NCBI GenBank assembly: GCA_013115135.1
Contig: JABANP010000381.1
Location: 1 to 52,223, forward strand
Direction of reading: 5' to 3'
Length of the DNA: 52,223 nucleotides
Source: Perkinsus olseni
Lineage: Eukaryota > Perkinsozoa > Perkinsida > Perkinsidae
The notes beneath the pieces are model-generated. The model saw only the letters and a list, made by a program, of their open reading frames with translations, was not told the origin of the DNA and searched no databases. Numbering within the stretch: the first letter of the stretch is position 1; every line of letters begins with the position of its first letter. Below, piece after piece: positions 29,906-41,344 of this stretch. The position numbers were made by a program, and so were the translations under genes.

Positions 29906-32900
29906 AAGGACTTGCCGCGGGTTGTGTGTTTACCTCTACAGCGCCGTCCTCTCTTCCCTGGCCAAGCCGCAGCGCTGCAAATCACGAATCCTGAGGTAGA
30001 CCATGGGGAAGGACTCACATTTTCGACTCGAAGCGTCGCCTTTTTTCTGAGCTGTTAAGGGCTACGGAATAATGACAAGCGTTGAACTTGAGCGTGCATG
30101 CTGGAGGCCGAGGAGTTTCCAGTAGAGCCCCTCTTCATTCTGCCACAGTCCCTTCTCGACCGCCGTGTAATATTGGTGTTATGTCATTGCAGACCCAGAC
30201 GGCTATATTAGAGATGTGGACGAGTAACCCTGGTCACTCTTATGTTGGAGTATTCCTGCGTAATAAGCCTGCAGGAGGGGTGGTGGAGGAAGACCAGCCC
30301 GAAGGTGATAGGAGCTATGCTTCTACTTTTACCTTGTAACGTGCTCCACCCGAACGGTATTGCACGCGGATGATGCTAATGGTTGCTGTATTGTAGATGG
30401 GGATACTGTCATGTTACCATCGCCCAAGTCATCCCTACCCCGCTCGCCTCGTCCGCGGAAGATGCCATCTAATGGTAGCAAGAAGGTGGACTCAGATGGC
30501 GAAGGTGAGGATGAGATATATCATGTGTCACTTGCAATGTATCACATCATCACGAAGAACGACTCGACTGTGTGGCGATGATGGTCAGAGGTTAAAATTT
30601 TTCCTTTGGAAGGAAGCTTTGCTCCAAAGAATTTCGACAGCCGATCACAGCTTAGGCGTCCTTGGGGACATTATCGCGATCCGTGCATGGTATCATTATC
30701 CGCATAGCCCTCGGTCGCATCACTCGACCTACCAGCAGATCGTCTCTTATCAGGCTCAGAAGACCCTACTGGGGAGAAGGTGGTGGGCGCCCGGGACGTG
30801 GTGGCGGATCCAGCAACGGAACTCCACCATGTTGGCTGCTACGCTCGGATACAACAGGTTTTCCATTTCCGACAGAAAGACGTCCTACATGTTTTCCTCG
30901 CTGGTAAGGATCTCTTCTGTCTACGTGCGGATGATGGTGACTGTGGTGATGCGTCAGGGCGGCATCGAATTCTGTTGGAGTCGACCGCCGTCTCGGGCCC
31001 TCCGACCGAAGTCAACGTCACGCATGTGCTGGATGAGGAGAACGAGCTTCCTGAGGAGGCGGCTCAGCTGTCGAAGGCCTTGGTGAGAGGGAGTAGCCTG
31101 GATAATGTGATTTGATTCGCAGTAGTTGCAGCATCGGAATGAACGCTGTGTCCGGCGCATTGACGTGTTATTCCGTAAGAAGCTTGCCTGAAAATAATCC
31201 ACAACTTGGCATCAAGAAGAGGTTGAACTTCGACTCATTTCCACGCAATGCGTACCACCAAATGGCACTATGTTCGATTATAGTTGTGAGTTCTTCACTG
31301 GAAAAGTGAGAGCCTTCTCCCCTATCGCTATTGCTAGAGAGGAATATCTCTTCACGCTGCGGAAACGGCAGCCGAGCCTGGGTACGGTAACATGTTCTTG
31401 CCTTACCAGATACAGGAGACCCTGTCGGTGATACGTCAGATAGCCGCAGTAAATCAGTGGTTTAAGGAGCAGATAGACAGCATGCAGACTAGTATGGAGT
31501 TCGCCATCACTCCTAAGGATATAGGTAAGGCATTGTTGCTTGCAGTGCTGTCGACTGGACTCTCTGGCCGGGCCATTGGTATTTTGTTAGGAGAACTTGC
31601 GGGTTGGCAAGGTTTTCCAATTGCCGAAATTTGGTTGATTAAGTATTGCGTGACGTTGATGCATTATACTCATTCGGTGCTGGTTTTCGTTTCGGAGTGA
31701 TCTATCTTCCTGATCCGTCCGCCCGTTGCTCATTCGCTGCGGTGACTCTGTGGTTGACTTTCAGGTCGTCTGGCTGACCTGGGGTCGGCGATGGTCAACG
31801 CAGATCCTGTCGAGCTACAGACGGTAGGTTGTACCACTCTATCTATCTCATGCTAATGGTATGGTAGGTCATGGATACCATCGAGCCTGGAGAGAGGCTT
31901 CAGCATGCGTTGCTGCTACTACGCAAGGAGTTGGAGGTCGCCAGTCTACAGCAGAACATTCAGAAACAGGTTAGTAATGGTAAAGTAGCATATATTTTCC
32001 ACATTAAAGGTTGTCAGATGGATGAGAAGATGCAGTCACTGAATAGGGAGTTCCTACTTAAACAGCAGTTGAAGGTTATCAAGAAGGAGCTTGGCTTGGA
32101 GAAGGACGATAAGGAGGTGAGTTGACAGCGTGCCAGCGACAAATGCTCGTTATTCCTTATCGTATTCCTCATGCGGCTCTGTAGATCTCGTTGCTTCGTA
32201 TCCGTCTCGTAACAAGTCTCGTACGAAGATTGCGGCTTGTACGAGAGTCTTGTACAAGCCGCGTTAAAGCCCGAATGCTAATGCCAAACCGTAGCTTACG
32301 CCATCGCTGAAGAACGGTTCCGAAAATCGTGTGGCATATTATCGGGTCGGCAGTGATGTCTCTGTCGGAGTACTCCTATCTTGGGCTGAGATTCTTAGCT
32401 GTTGGCGTTCTGTTTTTCCAGCGGTGTTGACTTCATAAAAACGCTCTGAATTCGGATGCTCGTTCCTGACTGTCAACAAAAAAACCCTTTCATGGTCTCT
32501 CTATGCCTTTTTTCTCAGGCCGTTTTGGAGCGCTTCAGAGAGTCACTAAAGGGCAAGACGGTTAGTGACTGAGTGGTCTGGTAGGAGGCAAAGGGAATCC
32601 TGCAGGTACCAAAGGATGCCCAATCTACAATAGATGCCGAGATGAATAAGCTGTCCTTCCTGGAGCAGAATAGCTCTGAATTTAATATCACCAGGAACTA
32701 TTTAGAGTGGCTGACTAGCATACCGTGGGGAATTTACAGCGAGGTGAGTCGAAGGTTGTGGAGGCTCAACGATGACGGCCAGTGATGAACATTCAGAGAT
32801 GAAGCGATTTGTCGATTTGAAAATCCTCAGGATTTTATCCTGCTGTCCCATGAATGATCTTCCTGTCATCCATTACCGCGCTGTGCTGCGCTGCTCCATC

Positions 32901-35900
32901 ACTGTATATTTCATGCCCTTGCATTTCCGTGTGTTGCACTGCTCTAGCCTCATGCCATCGGTCTTACCGAGATGATGCAGAAATGCCGGGATGCCCTTTC
33001 CCCGTCACTGGTAGGATCATAGTCTATGATTCACAGAGGCTTTGGCAGCATAGGTAGAAATCTACCTATGGATCTCCCTATGGGCTTATCACCAATAGGT
33101 AGATATGTATGAAGATAAAAACTTTGCGATGCCCGAACCGAGCCCGAGGACTTGCTGGTGGCTGTTCAGGGATTTCAGAGATTCACGGCTATAGCATAAT
33201 ATATCTGGTGTTTACTATTGCCTACTCAAGAGCAGCTGTCACCTCTGTCGACCGCGGTCTACCAGGCAAGTAAATGTCCAAGGTGCTGTGGGTAACCATG
33301 AGGCTGACGTGAGTGATGCTCTGCCCGACATTGGGCGGCGTGGGCGCCCAACGGGCGCACCGGTTATGAGCTTGCGCGTCGGGATGCGGCTGCAAGGCTA
33401 CATGGTGTCAGACCTCAACGTTCCGCACGAGACGGTGATGGCTCCAAATACTCGGCCGAGTTCGTGGTCTGTTCGATGAGGCACAAATTTAGCTGGTACG
33501 TCACAATTTTGCACCAGGGGGAATTGACAGCAGCCTAACCCAACGCAGAGGAGAAGTGCAGAAGGGAGATTGGGGGGATAGGGGAATAGCTGAAAAGAGA
33601 ATAGTGCAGACGTAACTAGGCCCCCTCGGTGATGAGATGGTTATCGGACCCGAATACCGCCGCGGTAAACCGGTTCGTCAAGAAAAGGAGATTGTGCGGG
33701 TGGAGACCATAGCCACTCTGGATGATGATGCTCGTGTGACCTCTGTGGTGGGCCACCACTGGTGGCGAAGCATGTACTCAAACTTAGACTCCCCTACTAC
33801 GGGCGATCATCATCGGGAGGGAGGCGTGTTGGATATGGTATTGACGAATTCATCGATACTATTGTCTGCGGTATAACTCTACCGAGCGATCGTCCTACTC
33901 GGGGGAGCGCGTAGTAGATGAAACGCATGACTATGGTGCGATGTGATGAGAAAGAGGTTTTGCAAGCCCGTCAAAACTGTCCTGGTGAGTTGCACGTGGG
34001 CCCTGATCCTACATGGTGTGGTTGTTGATCAACCGTTGATCAAAACCAGTTTCTTCCGTGACAATCTAACAGCCATGCTCACACTTAGCTCGTGGCTTCC
34101 CGCTGATCGGCTACTGTAGCCGATGTAACATCCCCGACGGCGGCCTTTACAACTTGTCAGACCACCCCAAGACCATGCCTGATTGAGGAGTCCAGGCCTC
34201 CGGTTCGATAGACGAGCCTTGCGGGATTGCTAGTGATTTCTTGGCCATGAGTCCGCTGAGTTGATGCCTCCGAAGAACTCAGCATGGGATTCACGATTGC
34301 TTATACCACCTAGTTGCGGTGCTTGAGGAGCACGTTTTCTCTCATTTAAGATTGTTTTTGGCTACTTTTTTCATTGTGGCAAGTCGAGAATTACTGGCAA
34401 CATGGCGACTGCTTCGTCGTCCACAGTTTGTGGACCATCCCAACTGAATGTGCTCTAGCTGTCGAGTCCAAAATGGTTACCTCAGGATAACTTCAACATC
34501 GCCCGCGCCTCGGAGATTCTCAATGAGGATCACTACGGCTTGAAGGACGTCAAGGAACGTATATTAGAATTTATTGCTGTTGGCAAATTGAGAGGTAGGC
34601 AGCAGCAATCGACGCCCTAGTTATCGATGAGGTCGGAAGATTCCTTGTAGGTTCATTGCAGGGCAAGATTCTCTGCCTAGTGGGGCCACCTGGCGTGGGG
34701 AAGACCAGCGTTGGCAAGAGCATCGCTCGCAGTATTAATAGAGAATTCTACAGGTGAGGCAATAGGCCGCTTGCTGCGCTCGCTGGATACGCAAATCGTC
34801 CAGCCTATGTACCAACAAGGTGTGTTCGACTCAGATGTGTTCAGGTTTTCAGTGGGAGGACTGTCGGACGTAGCTGAGATCAAAGGCCACCGTCGGACGT
34901 ACGTTGGGGCGATGCCTGGGAAGTTGATACAGTGCTTAAAGAAAGCGAAGACTCAGAATCCTCTCGTGCTCATAGACGAGGTGAGCATTCCGGCCAGCTC
35001 CTCCCGCGGCGCCCCACTCCCATGACCATCAGATCGATAAACTTGGTCGAGCTTCCCACCAAGGCGACCCTGCATCAGCCTTGCTGGAGGTGTTGGACCC
35101 CAATCAGAACGACAGTTTTACTGACCATTACATGGATGTGAGGGCTTGTGCTCTGTCGAGAGGTTAGACGGTCCTTCTTAGATACCGGTGGACCTCTCTA
35201 AAGTGCTCTTTGTTTGCACAGCGAATCAGCTTGATACCGTGCCGGGTAAGTCGGTATCGACTGTTTCTTTTCTGTTCATACATTGGGCATACGGGATTAC
35301 GCATTCCGTAACAGGTCGTTCATTTCATATTAATTATTTTCCGGATTTACCGTCACTATATTAATAATCAAAGCCACAGTAAATCCAGACTACTGCGGTG
35401 GGCTCTGTCGGCCGGGATCCATCAATTTCGGTGTTTTCTCGGCATCGTTCTCTCGCGACAACTCAGGTCCCCTGCAGGATCGGATGGAAGTGATCAGGCT
35501 GTCGGGCTATGACTTGCCTGAGAAAGTACAAATAGCGAAACAGTACCTCATCCCCAAAGCAGTGACAGCTAATGGACTTTCCAATCAAAAGGTAGCGGTT
35601 GCGATTGGTGTGGTATGAGAACGGAATTTATTCTGGGCTACATAGTTCCACGTATCCTACGAGATATCTTTCAGCTGGGCGGAAGTGAACTTGGACGCTC
35701 GGGCTGTGTGACTCACTAGATGGGGTCTAGAAGAAAACTTGCTTTCCGATAAACTGGCATTTCGTGCCCACATCGAAAGGGTTCATGTTGAATCCTTCAG
35801 GATTCGATGACCATTATGGTCCTCGCAGTGGCTTGACGTGTGTCCGTCCAATTATGAACTTTCGAAGGCTGCACGGTCGTTTTGTCATTCCTGTAGGTGG

Positions 35901-37697
35901 AGCTCACGCACAAGGCGACTGAGGCCCTGATTAGAGGGTACTGTCGGGAGGCCGGAGTGCGGAACCTGGAGAAGCACGTCGATAAGATTATGAGGAAGCT
36001 CAGCTTCAAGGTGGCGAAGGTTAAAGAAGAGAGGTAAGAACAGTGGTCCAATCTCGCCCGCGATTTACTCGGATGACGGCGGCTGGACGTTTCGTAATGT
36101 TCTCGTGAATTGTTGTGTAACCGTGAGTTTCACGCTTGGCTAGTTTTGGTACTTTACAGGTTGCTCATTGAGGAGGCCACCGCCCGTTCGGAACAGTCCG
36201 CTACGACCACGGGGGAAGCAGTTGAAGCTTCTGATGACGCAGCAGAGGGCAGCAGTGTTGAGGACGTCGAGGAAGAGGACGTGAGGAAGGATCCATCCCT
36301 CCATTGGGATGCTGCTAAGGAGACCGGCTGTGACAAACTGATGAGACAGGTAGGAGGTCGTCACCGCCCTCCTGGGCAGAGGTTTTAACAGCTGTAGCAC
36401 ACGAAAGGGATGTTAACCTGTGCGCGTCCTCACCTCGACGCTTGGCTTTTCGCGCACTGTCTTCGGTCGTACTAAGCAACATTGATGATTTTATGGAGCG
36501 CTCTGCAGATACCCGAGGACGTTGACTGTGTGATCACGCCAAAGCGGCTGGTCGACTTGGTCGGTAAACCTGCCTTCACCAGCGAGCGGCTTTTCGAAGG
36601 TTAGCACCACGGTCACCAGCGACTGTAGGCTTTCTAGTTTGCTCGTTCAGGGACGTCCCCTCCGGGAGTGGTGATGGGTCTGGCCTGGACCGCAATGGGA
36701 GGTTCTGTGCTCTACACAGAGGCCGTCGTGGTGGGTCTTCGAACAGAGACGTCGCGCGACTGATTACCTCCGCTCAGGTTCCTAGTGCTGACGCGAAAGG
36801 GAGCATTGAGATAACAGGGCAGTTGGGCAAGGTCATGACTGAGTCCACAAAGATTGCCCTCACAGTCGCTAAGAGAGTGAGTTTGAAGTCTGGCGCAGGT
36901 AGCCGTGTGATGATATTCTGAGTAGGTGGTCCATTCGGTGCAGCCCGACTCTAAGTTTTTCGACACTTCATCGATACATTTGCATTTCCCGGAAGGAGCT
37001 ACTCCCAAGGACGGCCCTTCAGCGGGTGTCACTATTGCTACTGCACTGTGTTCCCTGGTAAGACAGCACACGGTCTTTCCCTCCTTCCTATTCCAGCGGT
37101 TCTTTGCAGGCTCTGAACAGATCAGTTAAGGACAATTTAGCGATGACTGGAGAGCTCTCGTTGAGCGGTAACATGCCCCTTGCTGGTTTTCGTTCGCGGT
37201 GGCTATAGTCCTCTTAGGCCTGGTGCTTCCTATAGGGGGAGTGAAGGAGAAGGCGATCGCTGCTGTCCGGGCTGGCGTCGCCACACTGTGTTTGCCGTTG
37301 CAGAACAAGCACGATGCGGCTGAGCTACCAGAGTGAGCACAACTACGAAGCGTCGGAAGCGCGGCAAGGTTTCGCAGACAACGCTAAAATGGCGTCATTG
37401 ATTTTCGTGTTTGAAATCGCGGGATTTGATTGCGTCTTTGACAGTTCGAGCCATGGAAGGGTTTTTCTAGAAGTAAAAGGTGTTATACCTCGCAGAGTCT
37501 CGAGGGGGTTTCACATGCTTAGAACTGCTCCCCGTTGCAGGTATCTTAGAAGGAACCTCACGATCCACTTTGTACGAGATTATACCGAAGTGTCTCGAAT
37601 AGCGCTGGGCATCGGCTCCCCTGCGGTGGAAGGCGAGGTATCCGCACCCTCTGGCCTTAACGAGAGCGCTGATGATGACCTCGCTGTGGCTAGATGA
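29223..37697 (+). CDS. LONP1: Mitochondrial Lon ATP-dependent protease
   Basis: Matrix AAA+ serine protease, about 20 or more exons. Transit peptide '[20 protein letters not shown]'. LON substrate domain: '[16 protein letters not shown]', '[16 protein letters not shown]'. Helical region: '[20 protein letters not shown]', '[20 protein letters not shown]'. AAA+ module: Walker A '[19 protein letters not shown]', '[20 protein letters not shown]', Walker B 'NPLVLIDE', '[17 protein letters not shown]'. Sensor-2 region: '[18 protein letters not shown]'. Protease domain: '[17 protein letters not shown]', catalytic Ser in '[13 protein letters not shown]', catalytic Lys in '[10 protein letters not shown]', and the end '[13 protein letters not shown]' with TGA at 37695. 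All catalytic elements are present, so it should be active. The longest intron is 32744-34485. An acidic insert ('[13 protein letters not shown]') precedes the protease domain. Confidence 0.96.
32232..32262. repeat. Perfect inverted repeat (11-bp arms) in a Lon intron
   Basis: GCGGCTTGTAC (32232-32242) and GTACAAGCCGC (32252-32262) flank a 9-nt loop. A further TCTCGTACGA just upstream could compete for pairing with TACGAGA. It lies in the intron after 'GLEKDDKE'. Confidence 0.8.
32744..34485 (+). other. 1.74-kb Lon intron
   Basis: By far the longest intron in the gene, between 'IPWGIYSE' and '[11 protein letters not shown]'. It holds the hairpin at 33049-33070 and a partial B-box-like GGTTCGATAG at 34199. 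Short ORFs inside show no domain. A nested element that has lost its identity is possible. Confidence 0.6.
33049..33070. repeat. Near-perfect palindrome with a third partial copy
   Basis: CATAGGTAGA (33049-33058) and TCTACCTATG (33061-33070) flank AA. About 35 nt on, AATAGGTAGATAT repeats one arm. The motif looks like a small inverted-repeat element in the long Lon intron. Confidence 0.75.
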
Positions 37698-38484
37698 ATT
37701 TTTATGCCTTCACAAGTTGACCCGTCTATATTTGCGGTTTCTGTTATCATTCACAAGTTTCTGATGGAAAATCTCTTTTTCTGTGTATGCTTGAATTCAC
37801 TAGAGTGATGGCGGTTTTGAGTTTGGCCAGTGTCGAATCGGTTCTCCTAGCGCGATCCTTGGGTCACCCAAGTTGTGTGTATTACCGCCTCTACGTACGG
37901 TGTTGTCTTACCTGTGTTCACAGAACACACGATCACGAACGTTCGGGTAGCCAGTCGGTATCATCACGGTTTAAGTCGTAGTTCACGAAACAGGTGACAC
38001 AGAGGAAAGCGGAACCAGCCTGACTTGGGCCGCCAGAGAACGAAAGTTATCGCGGGCACCTTACGGCAGGTTATCGAGTGGCGACGACGGCCTGCATTAT
38101 AATAGAGACACTTTTCAATTTAACAGTATCATGACATGCCGTATGAGCTACGCCTAGAGAACCGAATCGGAGCGACCGTAGAATACGGTGATGAACCGTT
38201 GCCGCAATTCTCTGAGTTGAACCGGTCTGCATCATACGTCGGGAGCACTACCAGAATTGCGATTGACGAGTCACTCAGGCCGGAGCCTTCAGTCTCGGGA
38301 GGATGAGCGCTATCTCGGATGTCTCGGATGTTGACCGCGCACGTGTACCGCCAGCGACGAGACGCACTGGAGTAATGGAGAGACGCATCGTCGCCCCGTC
38401 TCCCACGCACTGCTTGCCTTCTTCCAGGCAGAGACTCCCTAGCTGAGATACCGTTGAAGGGGAATCACTTACTCTGTCCATAAC
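37698..38484. other. Intergenic region
   Basis: About 790 nt between Lon and the carboxypeptidase. Minus-strand ORFs of up to 93 codons show no domain. No repeat or RNA gene was recognised. Confidence 0.4.
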
Positions 38485-40991
38485 ATGAAGACCTCTACAA
38501 CAGCTGTGCTAGCCTTGTACCGGGCAACCCTCAACGACGCGGCGAGTCCTCCTCGTGATGATGGTGGTAAATTAAACAACGATAATCGCTGGCATGGTCT
38601 GCTTCTTAGGGGGGCTTCGAGGTGTATCTGAAGAGCTAAGAAAGCTGAGAGTTCACGAGTTCGGCGCTGGTCCAATCCTCGGGGGGATCTGCGACAACAC
38701 GGTGATTCAGCTGTACGGTTATCTGCCGGGGAAAGGCGATACCGAGTAATGGACGCTGCTCGTCTACATGTTGTGTTATGAGACTGTTAGGCTGTTCTAC
38801 TGGTTCTTCGAGTCTCGCAATAACCCGAGAAGCAGCCCCACCGTGATTCGTTTTCGAGGTGGACCCGGTGCGAGTGGCCTGACCTTAGCTCTCTCGGGTA
38901 ATGGCGGCCCTTGCATTGTGAACGACTTCGGCAACAGTTCTATAAATGAGTGAGGCGCCGATAACAGCGGATATCGACGGTCATGAGCCTTTAAGATACT
39001 CCTGGAATAACGTCGCAAATGTTATGTACATCGATCAACCGGCAGGAGTTGGCTTCAGCAAAGGCCGCATACCGGAGACCTCCGACGAAGCAGCCGAGTC
39101 GACGTAACCCGCTGACTCGATGGAATATCATACACGGCCACCGCTCTCACCGCAGTTACCTGGTCATCGACCAGTTCTTCCGTTTGCGGCCAGAGTACAA
39201 CACTAGAATCTTCCTGGCGGGTGGATCATACGCGGGTATATTAGTCAGACTCTTTCAACTCGACAGCTCGCCGTGTTAGGGCATTTTATCCCACCCCTGG
39301 CGGCAAAGCTAAAGCGGAGAAGTTCTGTCGTTCGCCTTGAGGGCATCTTGTTGGGCAACCCGAGTGTTGTCCCGGAAATACAGTAAGTGTACCCACCGTA
39401 CCTATCGCGACTGTCCTCATAGGTGGAGATGCTTCCCGAAAGTTCTCCTGGAAAATGGCATAGTTTCGCGAGAAGAGTGAGCACGACGATTATTGATGAG
39501 ATTCGTCGAAGTGTTGTCAACGCGGCAGATTCGAGCTGCTAGAAAAGAAGGCTGAGAATTGCGCGAGCCTGGCCCATATGTGCGGCATGGTACGAAAGGC
39601 CTTAGATGCCAACGAGACCGTAGACCCTTGCCTGCTGGAGAATTTCGAGAGGAACTGTGGGGAGGCCCGAGGCATTCGTACCAATCATCTCCTACCACCT
39701 GCTCGGCGCGTAGGCAGAAGCATGTACGGTGACGTTGTTGTCAATCGGGAGCTGCCGGCACTCGGGCTGTTTGATGAAATATCATTTATAGTTACCATCT
39801 GGATAAGAAAGACACTTGGCCAGATGACCCCGTGGAGCGCAGGGTAGGGATCGATTCGCTGGCTCGAGAGCGCGGAAACCATCAAGTATCGTCTTCCACC
39901 CCGTCTTTTTCTACGCACAATGATTAATCGCAAACCTAGTGTCCTGAGTGCTCGAAGATTCGGAGACGGTGCCACCGGAAGAAAAGGGTTGCCTCGCTGT
40001 GACGTTAGGTGACGTCCTTCATGAACAGCGAGACCGTCAAAAGATTTTTCGGTTCTAATATGTTTTGGAGAGATAAGAACTGGGATGTAAGCCTAACTCC
40101 AACTTCTCTCGGCCCATCCGGGGCGTGGGTAGTTCTCTTAGATGCCCTGCGCTTGTTTCTATCTCAAAAGTTTCACTTACTAGTTCACTCCAGCGTCAGA
40201 AAGTCGAGCTCCTGCTCATCTTTGCTCATGCTTCTTCCGTATAGCACCCCCTGCAGGGCGAGCAGCATGTGAAACGTTACGACTGCGGTCTCATACGCTA
40301 CATCGAGTACTCGTGTAATTCGCTGAAGATGTACTGTACATCATGTACAGCGATCCTCGATGAGAAATGAAGATGCCACCCGTCTTTCTCCCTAGTGCGG
40401 GGTCCCGGGTTCCACTCGCCATCCCGAGTTAGCCCATCTGCCAGGTATACTATAAGTTCAGTTGTGACATACCATGCCGCTACGACCACTTGCTCCCTGA
40501 TCTGCTCGATGGAGGCATGCGGGTCGGTTGGGCGGCTATCCCGCGGCTCCGGCTCAACCGTTCTCGACAGGTTCTAGTATACGCTGGTGACCGAGATCTG
40601 ATGTGCAACTGGATGGGCAATCAGGCGTGGATGGACGAGCTCGATTGGAGAGGAGGCGATGGCTTTCGCAGAGCTAGGCCTGTCGAATATGAGGTGACTT
40701 CAGCTCCAAGAAGCTCCACTCCCGCGGACAAATTCTCCGGGAGGATTCACCTTTATTTTCAGTTCCCTGGTGGGAGACTGATTGGTGAATTGCGAAGTTA
40801 TGCCTTGCCAGACACCGGTGGTCAGCTTATCGCCCTGAAAGTAGCTAAGCGAGGTTCAGCACAGCCTCGTAGAACTACCGGTGGTAGCTGTCTTCTCTCC
40901 TCAGGTATACGGTGCCGGCCATACTGTTGCAAGAGACGCTCCAGCAGAAGCTCTGAAGATGCTCGACGACTTCCTCAAGAACAAGTTATGA
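38485..40991 (+). CDS. S10 serine carboxypeptidase (atypical binding residues)
   Basis: Lysosomal or secreted carboxypeptidase family. The start '[18 protein letters not shown]' is a weak signal-like segment; splicing in phase 1 gives '[18 protein letters not shown]'. Family blocks in order: '[15 protein letters not shown]', '[20 protein letters not shown]' with 'RGGPGASGL', '[20 protein letters not shown]', nucleophile block '[11 protein letters not shown]' joined across a 44-nt intron to '[10 protein letters not shown]', Asp block '[20 protein letters not shown]', His block '[18 protein letters not shown]', and the end 'LDDFLKNKL' with TGA at 40989. The catalytic Ser, Asp and His are all present. 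The usual G-E-S-Y-A-G is G-G-S-Y-A-G and W-L-N-G-G-P-G-C is R-F-R-G-G-P-G-A. Some exon joins between 39400 and 40450 are unresolved, so a decaying gene cannot be excluded. Confidence 0.86.
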
Positions 40992-41344
40992 ATAACTTGT
41001 TGATTGAAGTTCTGATGGTGTGGGCGCAGCTACATAGTTTCGTGAACTATCGGATGTCGGTGGTTGCTGGAAGCTTCGACAACACTGGTGTTCATTACAC
41101 TTCGAATTCCGCATTGAAATGGCTGATGATTCTGATTGGCATGATTGATGTTCTTGGCCGTGCGTGTTGCGTCTATACTTCAGTGTGGATCGAAAGATCT
41201 TGGCATTCACTCGCTACTCACCTCCCACGATCATCACGTCCCTGCCCGACAGTCCTGGGACCCGGGAAATGGGGGTTGTGACTGCATAGTGTTTGTGGAG
41301 AGGGTTCACCGATTTTTCCAGCTTACGCGCCTATGCGACGCGCT

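Noticed and set aside
34190..34215. GGTTCGATAG in the long Lon intron as a tRNA relic
   Set aside because: Fails the final CC of the B-box and shows no pairing arms.
40385..40440. GGGTTCCACTCGCC in the carboxypeptidase gene as a T-arm
   Set aside because: Loop deviates from TTCGA and no acceptor or D-arm is visible; too weak to include with the intronic set.
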